Below are positions 25,774 through 33,816 of a DNA stretch of 64,000 nt, one piece after another (position 1 is the first letter of the stretch; each line of letters begins with the position of its first letter). The stretch covers positions 44,768 through 108,767 of the forward strand of contig JAEYRW010000118.1 in assembly GCA_023435435.1 (NCBI GenBank), written 5' to 3'. The notes beneath the pieces are model-generated. The model made no database searches. It worked only from the letters and a program-made list of their open reading frames with translations, and had not been told where the DNA came from. This stretch comes from Bacillota bacterium (GTDB lineage Bacteria > Bacillota > Clostridia > Christensenellales > Aristaeellaceae). Position numbers and translations under genes: made by a program.

Positions 25774-26970
25774 CTAACACAGAAGTGCTGCCTCGCGCAT
25801 GCGGCCGAGCATCTCCACGGGACCGCCGCCTTGCGCAAAGTCCGGACGTCCGCCGCCCTTTCCACCGCTCTCCCTGGCCGCCTTGGACAGAATCGCGCCT
25901 ACATTGGCCTCAATGTCGCCTGACCGTGAGGCCACATAGACATACTGTTCCCCGGCTGCGGCGGCGATGAGCGCGATAATTCCGCCTTCCGCCGTAAGCG
26001 CAGTCGCAAGCTCGCGCGCGGCTGCCGCATCCCCCTCGATCTTCTCCGCGATCACCGTGTACCCGCTCGCCGTCGGTACGCCGCGCGCGCGCATGCCAGG
26101 AATTTCCGCAAACAGCAGCTTTTTCTGTGCTTCCCAAAGTGCCCGCTCGGTGCGTTTCAGTTGGTCGAGAATGGAACCGACCATATTCGGCACATTTTCG
26201 ACCGAAGTCGATAATATTCCGGCAGAGGTGGTGACCAGATCGGAGTGGGTGCGCAAAAGTTCGTAGGCCCGTTTTCCGCAAACAAACGCGATGCGCAGCT
26301 TGCCCCGGCTTGGACGCGCGTCCACGATCTTGAAAAGCCCGATCTGCCCCGCGCTTGCGGGATGCGTTCCGCCGCAGGCGCAGAACTCGTGGGGGCCGAT
26401 TTGCACGATTCGGATGTGCTCGTCCACCGCCGGCGGTTTCCGCAACGGAAGCGTTTTTAGTTCATCCGGTTCGGGAAACCAGCAGCGAATCGGAACATCC
26501 TTTTGAATGAAGCCGTTCACGTCGTCCTCAAGGGCGCGAATTTCCGCGTCCGAGGCATGGGTCTTCCCCGCCGGAAGCGTCATGTCGATGGTCGAAACCT
26601 CCGCGCCCAGGTGTAGCCCGATGGTGTGTCCATCCAGAAGCCGCTTGGCCGCGTTGGCGAGCAGATGCTCCCCCGCGTGCTGCTGCATGTGGTCGAATCT
26701 GCGGGTCCAGTCGATCTCCCCGTGAACCGTCTCGCCCACCACGAGGGGTGTGTCAATCATATGCCAAACTTCTCCCGCGCCGTCCACGGAAACGTCGGTT
26801 ACCCGTGCCGCACCGAGGGTGCCTGTGTCGTAGGGCTGACCGCCCGAGGTCGGATAAAAGGCGCTGCGGTCAAGCAGCGCCGCATAGCCCGCTTCCCTCT
26901 TTTCGCACGCGGCCACATGCGCGTCGAACGCGCGCAGATAACAATCCGCATAGTAAAGCCGTTCGGTCAT
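25774..26970 (-). CDS. AlaX-type alanyl-tRNA editing protein with DHHA1 domain
   Basis: A free-standing trans-editing hydrolase of about 398 residues for mischarged tRNA(Ala). It corresponds to the C-terminal editing and DHHA1 parts of alanyl-tRNA synthetase. Zn-site residues are in HMQQHAGEHLL (HxxxH) and CACGGTH (CxxxH). The Gly-rich GGKGGGRPDFAQGGG near the C-terminus marks DHHA1. ATG 26970 (MTERLYYADCY) has GGAG 8 nt upstream; a longer frame to 27048 has no such signal. The DHHA1 domain places it in the long AlaX class. Confidence 0.9.
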   Translation of the reverse strand: MTERLYYADCYLRAFDAHVAACEKREAGYAALLDRSAFYPTSGGQPYDTGTLGAARVTDVSVDGAGEVWHMIDTPLVVGETVHGEIDWTRRFDHMQQHAGEHLLANAAKRLLDGHTIGLHLGAEVSTIDMTLPAGKTHASDAEIRALEDDVNGFIQKDVPIRCWFPEPDELKTLPLRKPPAVDEHIRIVQIGPHEFCACGGTHPASAGQIGLFKIVDARPSRGKLRIAFVCGKRAYELLRTHSDLVTTSAGILSTSVENVPNMVGSILDQLKRTERALWEAQKKLLFAEIPGMRARGVPTASGYTVIAEKIEGDAAAARELATALTAEGGIIALIAAAAGEQYVYVASRSGDIEANVGAILSKAARESGGKGGGRPDFAQGGGPVEMLGRMREAALLC

Positions 26971-27061
26971 CCGTATCACTCCATTTCCGGCGTATCTTCC
27001 AGCATTCAGGGGCACACTAATGCGGGCGCGAGCCCGCGGAGCATTCAAAGGAGGAACGATT

Positions 27062-27499
27062 ATGTCAAGTCTGATTCCTTATCGCTACCGGTCGCACGAC
27101 CGGGGAGACAACACTCCAGCGCTCTTCCACGACGACTTTTTCCACCCTTTCTTTTTCGGCGGAGAGGTGCCCACCGCGTTCCGCGTGGACGTAAAGGACG
27201 AAGGGGAAACCTACGTCTTGGAGGCGGAGCTTCCGGGCGTAAAGCGTGAAAACATCAGGATTGACGTCGACGACGGCGTTTTGACCGTCTCGGCGGAATG
27301 GAAAAATGCTGACAAGGAGAACAAAAGCGGTGATTTCATTGTGAGCGAGCGCCGCGCGGGCCGCGTTCAGCGCTCCTTTTCCCTCGACAATGTCGTCGAG
27401 GATCAGATCACCGCCGATTACAGCGACGGTGTCTTGCGGCTTACGATGCCCAAGCGCGAGGAGGTGCGCCGCACGCCGCGCCGCATTGAGCTGAAATGA
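27062..27499 (+). CDS. Hsp20/alpha-crystallin small heat shock protein
   Basis: A 145-residue ATP-independent holdase chaperone. The alpha-crystallin domain spans about 40-135, from FRVDVKDEGETYVLEAELPG to DGVLRLTMPK. The C-terminal RRIELK carries the I-x-L motif that docks between subunits. AAAGGAGG lies 7 nt before ATG 27062. No CtsR box or CIRCE element was seen upstream; a short GCGGGCGCGAGCCCGC inverted repeat precedes the gene. It converges on rnhA, with a strong symmetric hairpin between them. Confidence 0.93.
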   Translation: MSSLIPYRYRSHDRGDNTPALFHDDFFHPFFFGGEVPTAFRVDVKDEGETYVLEAELPGVKRENIRIDVDDGVLTVSAEWKNADKENKSGDFIVSERRAGRVQRSFSLDNVVEDQITADYSDGVLRLTMPKREEVRRTPRRIELK

Positions 27500-27535
27500 C
27501 CGGCCGCCGACCACAAAACCGGCACTGAATTGAGC

Positions 27536-27561
27536 ATGGGGAGGGCGAAGGCCCTCCCCAT
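27536..27561. terminator. bidirectional hairpin between hsp20 and rnhA
   Basis: ATGGGGAGGGC (27536-27546) and GCCCTCCCCAT (27551-27561) form a perfect 11-bp stem with loop GAAG between two convergent genes. T-tracts are short, so it may serve as a terminator or a 3' stabiliser. Confidence 0.6.
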
Positions 27562-27578
27562 TTGTGCCGGAGGGGGCG

Positions 27579-28034
27579 TCAGTTTCCCTGCCGTCCGGCG
27601 CGAATGGCTTCCCGGGCCAGCTGGTCGCAGCGGTTGTTGCTTGCGTTGTCCGCGTGGCCGCGCACCTTGATCCACTTGACGGCGTGCTTTTCGCACAGCG
27701 CCAGCAGTTGCAGCCATAAATCCTTGTTTTCAACGGGCTTTTTGTCGCTCTTGCGCCAGCTGTTTTTCTGCCAGCTTGTCAGCCAGCCCTTCGTGAATGC
27801 GTTGACGAGGTATGAGCTGTCGGAATAGACTGCCGCCTCGCAGCGTTCGGTCAGCCGGGAAAGTGCTTCGATGGGTCCGGTCAGCTCCATGCGGTTGTTC
27901 GTCGTGTGGGCCTCATAGCCCGAGATTTCGCGCTTGACGTCCCCATATGTAAGGATCGCTGCCCAGCCGCCCGGCCCGGGATTTCCCGAGCACGCGCCGT
28001 CCGTATAGATCGTCACCTTTTTGAGCTCGCTCAA
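27579..28034 (-). CDS. rnhA: ribonuclease HI
   Basis: A 151-residue RNase HI that cleaves RNA in RNA-DNA hybrids. The four catalytic acidic residues are visible: Asp in IYTDGACSGNPGPGGW, Glu in NNRMELTG, Asp in AVYSDSSYLVNAF and Asp in NNRCDQLAREA, with His in VRGHADN. The start ATG overlaps the stop of the upstream lipoprotein gene (ATGA), implying co-translation from the promoter at 29026-29054. Confidence 0.95.
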   Translation of the reverse strand: MSELKKVTIYTDGACSGNPGPGGWAAILTYGDVKREISGYEAHTTNNRMELTGPIEALSRLTERCEAAVYSDSSYLVNAFTKGWLTSWQKNSWRKSDKKPVENKDLWLQLLALCEKHAVKWIKVRGHADNASNNRCDQLAREAIRAGRQGN

Positions 28035-28966
28035 TCGGTTCCCTCCAGTCCATATGCCTGCGCAATGGCGTGCGCGTTCGCGGTTTGCGCGGCGATATAT
28101 CCGTCATATCCGGCATCCAACGCGTAGGACGACATGATGTCGATCCTGGCCACCGCGTATCCCGCCGCCTCCAGGGCATCCGTCAATTCCGTGGGTGCCT
28201 GCTTTTCGATCAACACCACATGCGCGTCCGTCCCGCTCAATTCATCCAACAAGTCCGTCAGCGAATCCCCGTACACCGTCGTCCCACTCTCCCGGTCGTA
28301 CCAATCCGCGACCTCAAGACCGTATTCGATGGCCGGATAGATGAGCGCCTCGTTCATGAGGATCACCTTTTCGCCCCGGGCTCCCGCGCAAATCGCCTGC
28401 GTCTCATCGTAAAGCGCAGAAAGCTTGGCCTGGGCGTTCTCGTTCCCCGCTTGGATCGCCTCCGCGCGTGCGGGATACAGTTCGGCCATGGCGTCCGCGA
28501 TGCTCGCCGCGATTTTTTCCGCACCCGAAACCGCCATATAGAGGTGCGGGTTCGCGCCGACCAGATGGCCGGAATCCTCGGTCACTTCCGTCTTGTCGCT
28601 CTGGTTGTAGAGATTGAGGTCGTACATGGCCGTGACGAGGGCCGGGCCGGACGTGCCCAGCGAATAAAGCATGCTCTCAAAATCTTCCAGCCCGCGCCCG
28701 CCGATGATCACCGCGTCCGCGCCGTAGGCGAGCATATAAAGGTCCCAGTTGGAGATTTCGTAAGAACGCAGACATTCGTCCTGGGGCTGAACAAGACAGC
28801 TGAGCCTGATGCCGGGGACATTCCCCAGCACCAGGCCGCTCAATGCGTAAATCGGATAAAAGCTCGCGTAAACCTGCCTGTCCGCCTCGACATTCGGGGC
28901 GATGGGCGTGCAGCCCGCAAGCAGCAGCGCCACAACGAGCAGGAGCGATGCAAAGCGACGCTTCAT
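28031..28966 (-). CDS. metal ABC transporter substrate-binding-like lipoprotein (ZnuA/TroA fold), atypical
   Basis: A 311-residue lipoprotein: the signal sequence ends in the lipobox LLAGC, with Cys19 as the lipidated residue. The body resembles cluster A-I metal-binding proteins (ASFYPIYALSG near the start, GANPHLYMAV mid-protein). In the family the first metal ligand is His in a PHxYEP-type motif; here the equivalent segment reads PQDECLRSYEIS, without His. The third His is also not evident. No ABC ATPase or permease gene is adjacent. It may bind another ligand or act as a partner of a distant transporter. It precedes and overlaps rnhA. Confidence 0.75.
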   Translation of the reverse strand: MKRRFASLLLVVALLLAGCTPIAPNVEADRQVYASFYPIYALSGLVLGNVPGIRLSCLVQPQDECLRSYEISNWDLYMLAYGADAVIIGGRGLEDFESMLYSLGTSGPALVTAMYDLNLYNQSDKTEVTEDSGHLVGANPHLYMAVSGAEKIAASIADAMAELYPARAEAIQAGNENAQAKLSALYDETQAICAGARGEKVILMNEALIYPAIEYGLEVADWYDRESGTTVYGDSLTDLLDELSGTDAHVVLIEKQAPTELTDALEAAGYAVARIDIMSSYALDAGYDGYIAAQTANAHAIAQAYGLEGTD

Positions 28967-29025
28967 CGACGGCCTCCGCTGTTTGATTCCCGCCGACCCG
29001 CAATCCGCTCGACGGAGTGCTAAGC

Positions 29026-29054
29026 ATTATACCATAAACACGTTACTCCCACAA
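29026..29054 (-). promoter_or_regulatory. SigA-type promoter for the lipoprotein-rnhA pair
   Basis: Minus strand: TTGTGG (29054-29049), 17-bp spacer, TATAAT (29031-29026). It overlaps the last codons of the upstream SpoIID gene. Confidence 0.6.
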
Positions 29055-30038
29055 GCCTACGAAGTCGATGTCCTGATAGTAGTGGCCAATGATGGACTGC
29101 GCGGTCGCGCCAGACTCCGCGAGCCCATACGCGCCCCATTGCGACACGCCCACCCCATGACCGAAGCCCTTGCCCTTGAAGGTTACCTTGCCGCCGTCGA
29201 CAGACACCGAGTCGATGAGCGTACTTTTCAGTTCCGTCGATCCGATCTTGACCCGGAACGTGGGCGCGGAGACGGATTTTCCGTTGATCACGAGGGTCTT
29301 GGCCCTGCCCGACTTTCCCTTTTCCCCGATCTCGACGGTTTTCGCGTCGCCGGTCTCGACGCCCGCTTCGGCGCACGCCTTCCCCACCTCGGCTGCCGTA
29401 AACGTCACGGTCCAGTTCTTCACGTCGTCAGGCGCCTTGTCGGAGTCAGGCGAGCTCACCACCGACAGATAGGGCGGGTCCTTTTCCTGATAGTCGAGGG
29501 CCACCGTCGGAACCTCCGTTACGCCGCCCGCGTGGGCATGGAACCAGGCGTTGGGAAATTCGCCCTTGTAGCTCATCACCACACCGCGCGTCTGGTTCAC
29601 GGCATCCTTCACCTTGTCGTTCACCGCATCGGCGTCGTAAGCCTGCGCCTCTTTGATATCCGTGGAAATGTCCGCGCCCTCGTGCTGCGACTTTTTGGTC
29701 GACAGAAATTTCATGGTATACGTGCGCGCAAGAATTGCCTGCGCCTTCAGCGCCTCGGTAGGCCAGTCGTTTTTCATTTCGCCCGCCACGACGCCCATGA
29801 GATACGTTTCGATGTCCATCTTCTCGACCTTCTGCGTATCCATGACGTATACATTCAGCATCGGCACGCCGTTTTCATCGCGCTCAAGCTTCTCCGGAAT
29901 CTCAGGCGCATTCGTCGCCTCGCTTGCGGGCGTCGCCGATTCCGCCGCCTTCTTTTCATTGCCAGTCTGCATGCAGCCCGTCGTCGCGACCGACAAAATG
30001 ATCAACGCACCGACGAGCGAAAGAACCTTTCGAATCAT
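29043..30038 (-). CDS. SpoIID/LytB-domain protein (stage II sporulation protein D-like)
   Basis: A SpoIID-family protein of about 331 residues. SpoIID is a lytic transglycosylase that removes glycan strands during forespore engulfment. An N-terminal hydrophobic segment contains a possible lipobox (ATTGC). The family core includes YLMGVVAGEM (catalytic Glu), WPTEALKAQAILARTY, WFHAHAGGVTE and GFGHGVGVSQWGAYGLA. ATG 30038 is preferred over GTG 30047 because GGGAG then lies at normal distance. Length is close to Bacillus SpoIID (343). No spoIIIAA-AH, spoIIQ or murA gene is adjacent. It is the better candidate for authentic SpoIID of the two paralogues here. Confidence 0.88.
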   Translation of the reverse strand: MIRKVLSLVGALIILSVATTGCMQTGNEKKAAESATPASEATNAPEIPEKLERDENGVPMLNVYVMDTQKVEKMDIETYLMGVVAGEMKNDWPTEALKAQAILARTYTMKFLSTKKSQHEGADISTDIKEAQAYDADAVNDKVKDAVNQTRGVVMSYKGEFPNAWFHAHAGGVTEVPTVALDYQEKDPPYLSVVSSPDSDKAPDDVKNWTVTFTAAEVGKACAEAGVETGDAKTVEIGEKGKSGRAKTLVINGKSVSAPTFRVKIGSTELKSTLIDSVSVDGGKVTFKGKGFGHGVGVSQWGAYGLAESGATAQSIIGHYYQDIDFVGLWE

Positions 30039-30122
30039 CCATATCACGCTCCCGACGGTAGTTTCGTCGGAACGGCGCGTGGGTATGCGGGGTGGTAATT
30101 AATGGTAAATTAACGAAATTTG

Positions 30123-30151
30123 TTGACAGGCGACTTTTTGTATATTACAAT
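30123..30151 (+). promoter_or_regulatory. strong SigA-type promoter for the CAP-domain gene
   Basis: TTGACA (30123-30128), 17-bp spacer, TACAAT (30146-30151). Confidence 0.8.
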
Positions 30152-30155
30152 TCCG

Positions 30156-30171
30156 TTGAAACATGTTTCAA
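30156..30171. promoter_or_regulatory. 16-bp perfect palindrome at the transcription start, candidate operator
   Basis: TTGAAACATGTTTCAA is fully self-complementary and begins 4 nt after the -10, where a bound repressor would block initiation. The cognate regulator is unknown. Confidence 0.6.
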
Positions 30172-30195
30172 ATTTGCAACAAAGTGGGTGACTCA

Positions 30196-31128
30196 ATGCG
30201 TAACAAACTGACAGTTCTGATCCTCACGATCGCCATTCTCTTTACGTTCAGCGCGCAGGCGGCATGCAATACAGGAAACAATGTCGAGCTGAGCGTGCCA
30301 ACCGGGTACCGCGGGGTCGATTGTACATATACCGTCTATGTCAATGGGACACAGGTATGTACGGGCACCACCGGCGGCGCTTGCACCATCACGATTCCCG
30401 ACTGCGGCGACTGCTCCTACAAGGTTGTCTATGGCGAAGCGACCGCGAACGACAGCACCGCCACCCCCACCCAGACGAGCAACTGCGCGGCAGCGGCCGC
30501 CCAGGCGAGCGTCTGCCCCACCTCGACGCCTGACTACACAGGTGTGAAGGTTTCGCGCAAGGCGAAGAAGTATTACTCCTCCAAGGCGACCGCGACCCCG
30601 GCCGTCACCGCGGCACCCACGCTGACCGCCGCACCCACCGCAACCGCGACTGTTGCGCCGACCGCCGTTCCCACCGCAACCGCGACTGTTGCGCCGACCG
30701 CCGCCCCCACCGTGAAACCCACGGCCGTTGCCACCGCAACGCCCACCAAGGCGGCGACCGGCAGCACTTCTTCCTCCCTCGCATCCCAGGTCGTGGCACT
30801 GGTCAACGAATATCGCGCCGAGTACGGCCTTTCCCCGCTGACGGTTGACAGCGACCTCTCCGCCGCCGCATGCGTGCGCGCCAAGGAGTGCGCGGTTTCC
30901 TTCAGCCACACCCGCCCGGACGGCTCGAGCTGGTCCACCGTCTCCTCCAAGGCGAGAGGCGAAAACATCGCCATGGGCTACAACACCGCCGAAAAGGTCA
31001 TGGCGGCCTGGATGACGAGCGAGGGTCATCGCGCGAACATCCTCCGCGAGAGCTTTACCACCATCGGCGTCTGTGCCTACGAAGAGAACGGCGTCCTTTA
31101 TTGGGCGCAGGAATTCGGAACCAACTGA
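30196..31128 (+). CDS. secreted CAP/SCP-domain protein with Thr/Pro-rich linker
   Basis: About 310 residues. A Sec signal peptide (NKLTVLILTIAILFTFSAQA) is followed by a Cys-containing N-terminal module of about 100 residues. A low-complexity Ala/Thr/Pro linker of about 60 residues comes next, then a C-terminal CAP domain (YkwD type) from LVNEYRAEYGLSPL to YWAQEFGTN. CAP signature residues include His in FSHTRPDG, Glu in GENIAMGY and His in SEGHRANIL. Function is unknown; related clostridial proteins are surface or sporulation-associated. ATG 30196 sits behind a strong promoter and palindrome, and a terminator follows. The linker DNA holds a tandem 36-bp repeat. Confidence 0.87.
   Translation: MRNKLTVLILTIAILFTFSAQAACNTGNNVELSVPTGYRGVDCTYTVYVNGTQVCTGTTGGACTITIPDCGDCSYKVVYGEATANDSTATPTQTSNCAAAAAQASVCPTSTPDYTGVKVSRKAKKYYSSKATATPAVTAAPTLTAAPTATATVAPTAVPTATATVAPTAAPTVKPTAVATATPTKAATGSTSSSLASQVVALVNEYRAEYGLSPLTVDSDLSAAACVRAKECAVSFSHTRPDGSSWSTVSSKARGENIAMGYNTAEKVMAAWMTSEGHRANILRESFTTIGVCAYEENGVLYWAQEFGTN
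30634..30705 (+). repeat. tandem 36-bp coding repeat in the CAP-protein linker
   Basis: Two adjacent 36-bp units (30634-30669 and 30670-30705), identical except for the last two bases, encode PTATATVAPTAV/A. This is an in-frame linker repeat, not a CRISPR. Confidence 0.8.
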
Positions 31129-31147
31129 TCCTTAGACGAACAAAAAA

Positions 31148-31182
31148 GACCGGCGGATGCAAATCCGACCGGTCCATTTTTT
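31148..31182 (+). terminator. terminator of the CAP-domain gene
   Basis: GACCGGCGGAT and ATCCGACCGGTC pair with one bulge around loop GCAA, followed by a six-T run at 31177-31182. Confidence 0.8.
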
Positions 31183-31211
31183 ACCTTTTCCGTTCTGAAC
31201 GCACGCGCGAA

Positions 31212-32084
31212 TCAAGCGGGCAATCTCGTCCGGAGCGCGCGGGGCAAAACCTCAAATTCGGCTGCTTCTGTCTCGAAGATTTCGCCGTCCGCCTCAAGGG
31301 ACGAAAGGCCGCGCACATTCAGCCGCTTGCAGCGGAACGACCGGCACAGCCACTTCAGCCTCGTGTGAATGCCCAGTACGAAAAAAAACAGCAGAATTCC
31401 CACCGTAAACTTGTTGACCCGTCGCGCCACCACGACGTCGAACAGGCCGTCGTCCGGGACGGCGCCGGGCACAGCCTTCATGCCGCCGCCTATGTAGCGC
31501 CCGTTTCCCACGGAAATGATCGTGGATGCGAGCGTCTCCGGCGCGCCGCCGTCGATCTCGAGCTCCAGTTTCAGCGGCCTCAGGTGCCGGATGGCGGAAA
31601 ACGCGCCGAACATATACGCGACAAGCCCCTTGAACCGCCTTTTGAATTTCTCGGTTTCCATCAGAACGTCCACGTCGAAGCCCGCGCCGGCGACGTTCAC
31701 AAAGTACATGTCGTTGAACCTTCCGAGGTCGATGCGCCGCTCCGCCGCGCGGAGTTGGAGCGCCACCGCCCGGACGGTCTCCTTCGGCAGCCGGAACGTC
31801 TTGACAAAGTCGTTCCCCGTGCCGCAGGGCGCGAAGATCACCTCGAGACCGCTCTGGGCGATTCCGTTGACCACCTCAAAAAACGTCCCGTCCCCGCCCA
31901 CCGCGATGACGCCCGCGAGCCCGTCCTCCACAGCCCGGCGCGCGTACAGCCTCGAATCCCCGGCGCGGACCGTTTTGTCCACGCGGTATTTGATTCCCGC
32001 GTCAGTCAGAAGCGCTTCCAGCTTCGGCAAAACCCGCGCCGCAAGTCCGTTCCCGGAGGCCGGATTCAGGATGATCGAATACAT
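31212..32084 (-). CDS. diacylglycerol kinase-family lipid kinase (DagK/YegS-like)
   Basis: A lipid kinase of about 290 residues of the DAGK catalytic family, phosphorylating diacylglycerol or a related lipid at the membrane. Motifs are IILNPASGNG at the start, AVGGDGTFFEVVNG and APCGTGNDFVKTF. ATG 32084 (MYSIILNPASG) matches the family start; upstream in-frame codons lack signals. It follows the Ger(x)C-like gene on the same strand after 57 nt. pgsA, another phospholipid gene, lies 1.7 kb away on the other strand. Confidence 0.9.
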   Translation of the reverse strand: MYSIILNPASGNGLAARVLPKLEALLTDAGIKYRVDKTVRAGDSRLYARRAVEDGLAGVIAVGGDGTFFEVVNGIAQSGLEVIFAPCGTGNDFVKTFRLPKETVRAVALQLRAAERRIDLGRFNDMYFVNVAGAGFDVDVLMETEKFKRRFKGLVAYMFGAFSAIRHLRPLKLELEIDGGAPETLASTIISVGNGRYIGGGMKAVPGAVPDDGLFDVVVARRVNKFTVGILLFFFVLGIHTRLKWLCRSFRCKRLNVRGLSSLEADGEIFETEAAEFEVLPRALRTRLPA

Positions 32085-32141
32085 CAAATCATTTCTTTCG
32101 CATAACCTTTCATCCAATTATGCGGGAAGCGGAGCGCCCTG

Positions 32142-32570
32142 TCAAGGCCCAAGCGAAATGATGTTGACGTTGACGTTGACATCCGCCTCCTGAAAATGAT
32201 CGAGCCAGTTGTACCGCTTCCATTCGCCCCGGGTCAGGAACGCGCGCGCCGCGATTTCGGAAAATCCGAAAGGATCCACCGGGACCGTCTGACAGTATGC
32301 GATGGTTCCCGCGACCTCCGCCGCGATGAGGTCAGAAATGTCCTCCGGCTCCAATCCGCCGATTTTCCCAAGGGCAGACAGGTTTACCGTGATCTCGATC
32401 CTGACGCGTTCCCCTTCGATGGCGATGGCGATCCTGCTCTTTCCGACGATGATGAATTCGACGGTCGATCCGCCGATGGAATAGGAAAAACCGTCGAGCT
32501 CGCCGAGAATCAGGTGCATCCACATCATCTGCGGCCCGGTGAGTTTCCCCGTCAGCCTCTCGTCCCTCAA
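32142..32570 (-). CDS. stand-alone Ger(x)C (GerAC) C-terminal-domain-like protein
   Basis: A 142-residue protein resembling only the C-terminal domain of Ger(x)C spore-germination lipoproteins. Features are alternating hydrophobic strands (RIAIAIEGERVRIEITVNL), a helix with EDISDLIAAEVAGTIAYCQ, and the closing DPFGFSEIAARAF...W...F pattern ending VNVNVNIISLGP. There is no signal peptide or lipobox, unlike intact GerAC. TTG 32570 is credible because AGGGGGG lies 7 nt upstream, so it is not just a 5'-truncated relic. Assignment rests on remembered family pattern; no germinant-receptor A or B gene is nearby. Confidence 0.55.
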   Translation of the reverse strand: MRDERLTGKLTGPQMMWMHLILGELDGFSYSIGGSTVEFIIVGKSRIAIAIEGERVRIEITVNLSALGKIGGLEPEDISDLIAAEVAGTIAYCQTVPVDPFGFSEIAARAFLTRGEWKRYNWLDHFQEADVNVNVNIISLGP

Positions 32571-32625
32571 TGAAATCCCCCCTAAGGTTCTTCCTCCAGT
32601 CTCTCACAGATTTAGCAGAATATAC

Positions 32626-32683
32626 ATAAAAACGCGCGCCCCGCCTTTTTCTGCGGAGCGCGGTATTCCCAAACCGGGGCGCG
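32626..32683 (-). terminator. terminator of the ThuA gene
   Basis: CGCGCCCCG (32635-32643) pairs with CGGGGCGCG (32675-32683). On the minus strand the stem is followed by CGTTTTTATG. Confidence 0.6.
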
Positions 32684-32696
32684 GTGTGCTATACTG

Positions 32697-33419
32697 TCAG
32701 TACATCTTGGCGGCGTTAAAATACTCTTCGGGATCGACGTGCGCTTCCGCCGCGATCCTCTTCCCTTCGGCGGCCCAGAGCATGCCCCTCTTCATCATCT
32801 CTTCGGCCTCGGGAATGTCAAACACATCGTCGTGATGCCCAAGGGATGTGTAGAAAACGCGCCCGTGTCCCCACATCTTTGTCCAGGTGACGGGTACGTC
32901 CACCGCGCCGTTGGCGGCGTGGTAGTAGTTGACGACGGGATAGCGCGTGGTGGCCAGCACCTCCACGGCGGGATCGATGTGCACGTAGTACTGCTCGCTG
33001 GCAACCTTGAAATCGCGGATGCCGAACGTGATGGGGCTCGTGGTGTGCTTGATGTTGACCATGTAGGGTACGCCGTCCCCGCCTGGATGCGAGACCCACT
33101 GGCCGCCGGTCATGAACTGCCATTCCGTGGACTGACGGAACGAATCGCACATGCCGCCATGGCAGCCCGCGAGTCCGACGCCGTGCTTTCCCACCGCGGC
33201 GACGACGCCCTCGCACTGTTCCCGGGTGATGGAGCCCATGGTCCATACGGGCACGATCAGGTCGAGCGAATTGAGCTTTTCGTCGTCGAGAAAGGCGTCG
33301 AGCGTCTCCGAGATCTCCACTTCGAAGCCCGCTTCGCGCAAAATCCGCGCGAACCGCTCCGAAACGGGCTTCGGCTCGTGGCCATCCCAACCTCCGCGCA
33401 CGATGAGCGCCTTTTTCAT
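32697..33419 (-). CDS. ThuA-domain protein (glutamine amidotransferase-like fold)
   Basis: A ThuA-like protein of about 240 residues (trehalose utilisation family), cytoplasmic, with a class I glutamine-amidotransferase-like fold. Typical segments are ALIVRGGWDGHEP at the start, GLAGCHGGMCDSFR, FMTGGQWVSHPGG and MWGHGRVFYTSLGHHDD. The CHGG/GHH residues are the family hallmarks. Biochemical function is not settled; members often accompany Gfo/Idh sugar oxidoreductases, one of which is at 49.7 kb though not linked. ATG 33419 has GAGGGGGGAA upstream and a good promoter. Confidence 0.88.
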   Translation of the reverse strand: MKKALIVRGGWDGHEPKPVSERFARILREAGFEVEISETLDAFLDDEKLNSLDLIVPVWTMGSITREQCEGVVAAVGKHGVGLAGCHGGMCDSFRQSTEWQFMTGGQWVSHPGGDGVPYMVNIKHTTSPITFGIRDFKVASEQYYVHIDPAVEVLATTRYPVVNYYHAANGAVDVPVTWTKMWGHGRVFYTSLGHHDDVFDIPEAEEMMKRGMLWAAEGKRIAAEAHVDPEEYFNAAKMY

Positions 33420-33456
33420 AACAGCATTCCCCCTCGCGTGTTTTAACAACAAAAAC

Positions 33457-33485
33457 ATTATAACGCGCTCAAATATAAAACACAA
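33457..33485 (-). promoter_or_regulatory. SigA-type promoter for the ThuA gene
   Basis: Minus strand: TTGTGT (33485-33480), 17-bp spacer, TATAAT (33462-33457). Confidence 0.6.
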
Positions 33486-33510
33486 TATGGAAAAATATGA
33501 GGAGTATCAA

Positions 33511-33801
33511 ATGGCGAGACTGTGGGCAAAAATCATTGTGAAGCATAGGATTCAAAGACAGGAAACGGCGGAAGCGGATTTTGAGGACGTGAAGGACGCG
33601 CTCACGCGGCTGTGCGCCGCGTTTGATATTCCCCGGCCCATGTGGCTGCCCAAGCACGAGCGCGAGTACGAATCCTTTCGCCGGACCGCCTTCCTCCCGG
33701 AGCATTTTATTGAGGAAGTGCCCTTTCAGAAGCTCGAAATCGAGTTTTTGGACGACGAGACAAAAAAACGCCGGTCGCCCGATCCGCGCAACGCGTTCTG
33801 A
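33511..33801 (+). CDS. conserved hypothetical protein
   Basis: A 96-residue soluble basic/acidic protein beginning MARLWAKIIVKHRIQRQ, with no signal peptide or membrane segment. ATG 33511 has GAGGAG 6 nt upstream and is clearly better than upstream in-frame starts. It ends 15 nt before pgsA, so the two are probably co-transcribed. No function was recognised; the fixed position ahead of pgsA suggests a housekeeping role. Confidence 0.75.
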   Translation: MARLWAKIIVKHRIQRQETAEADFEDVKDALTRLCAAFDIPRPMWLPKHEREYESFRRTAFLPEHFIEEVPFQKLEIEFLDDETKKRRSPDPRNAF

Positions 33802-33816
33802 AACGGAGGGATGGGA

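Noticed and set aside
30634..30705. possible CRISPR-like direct repeats
   Set aside because: The units are adjacent with no spacers, in frame, and encode a Thr/Pro/Ala linker.
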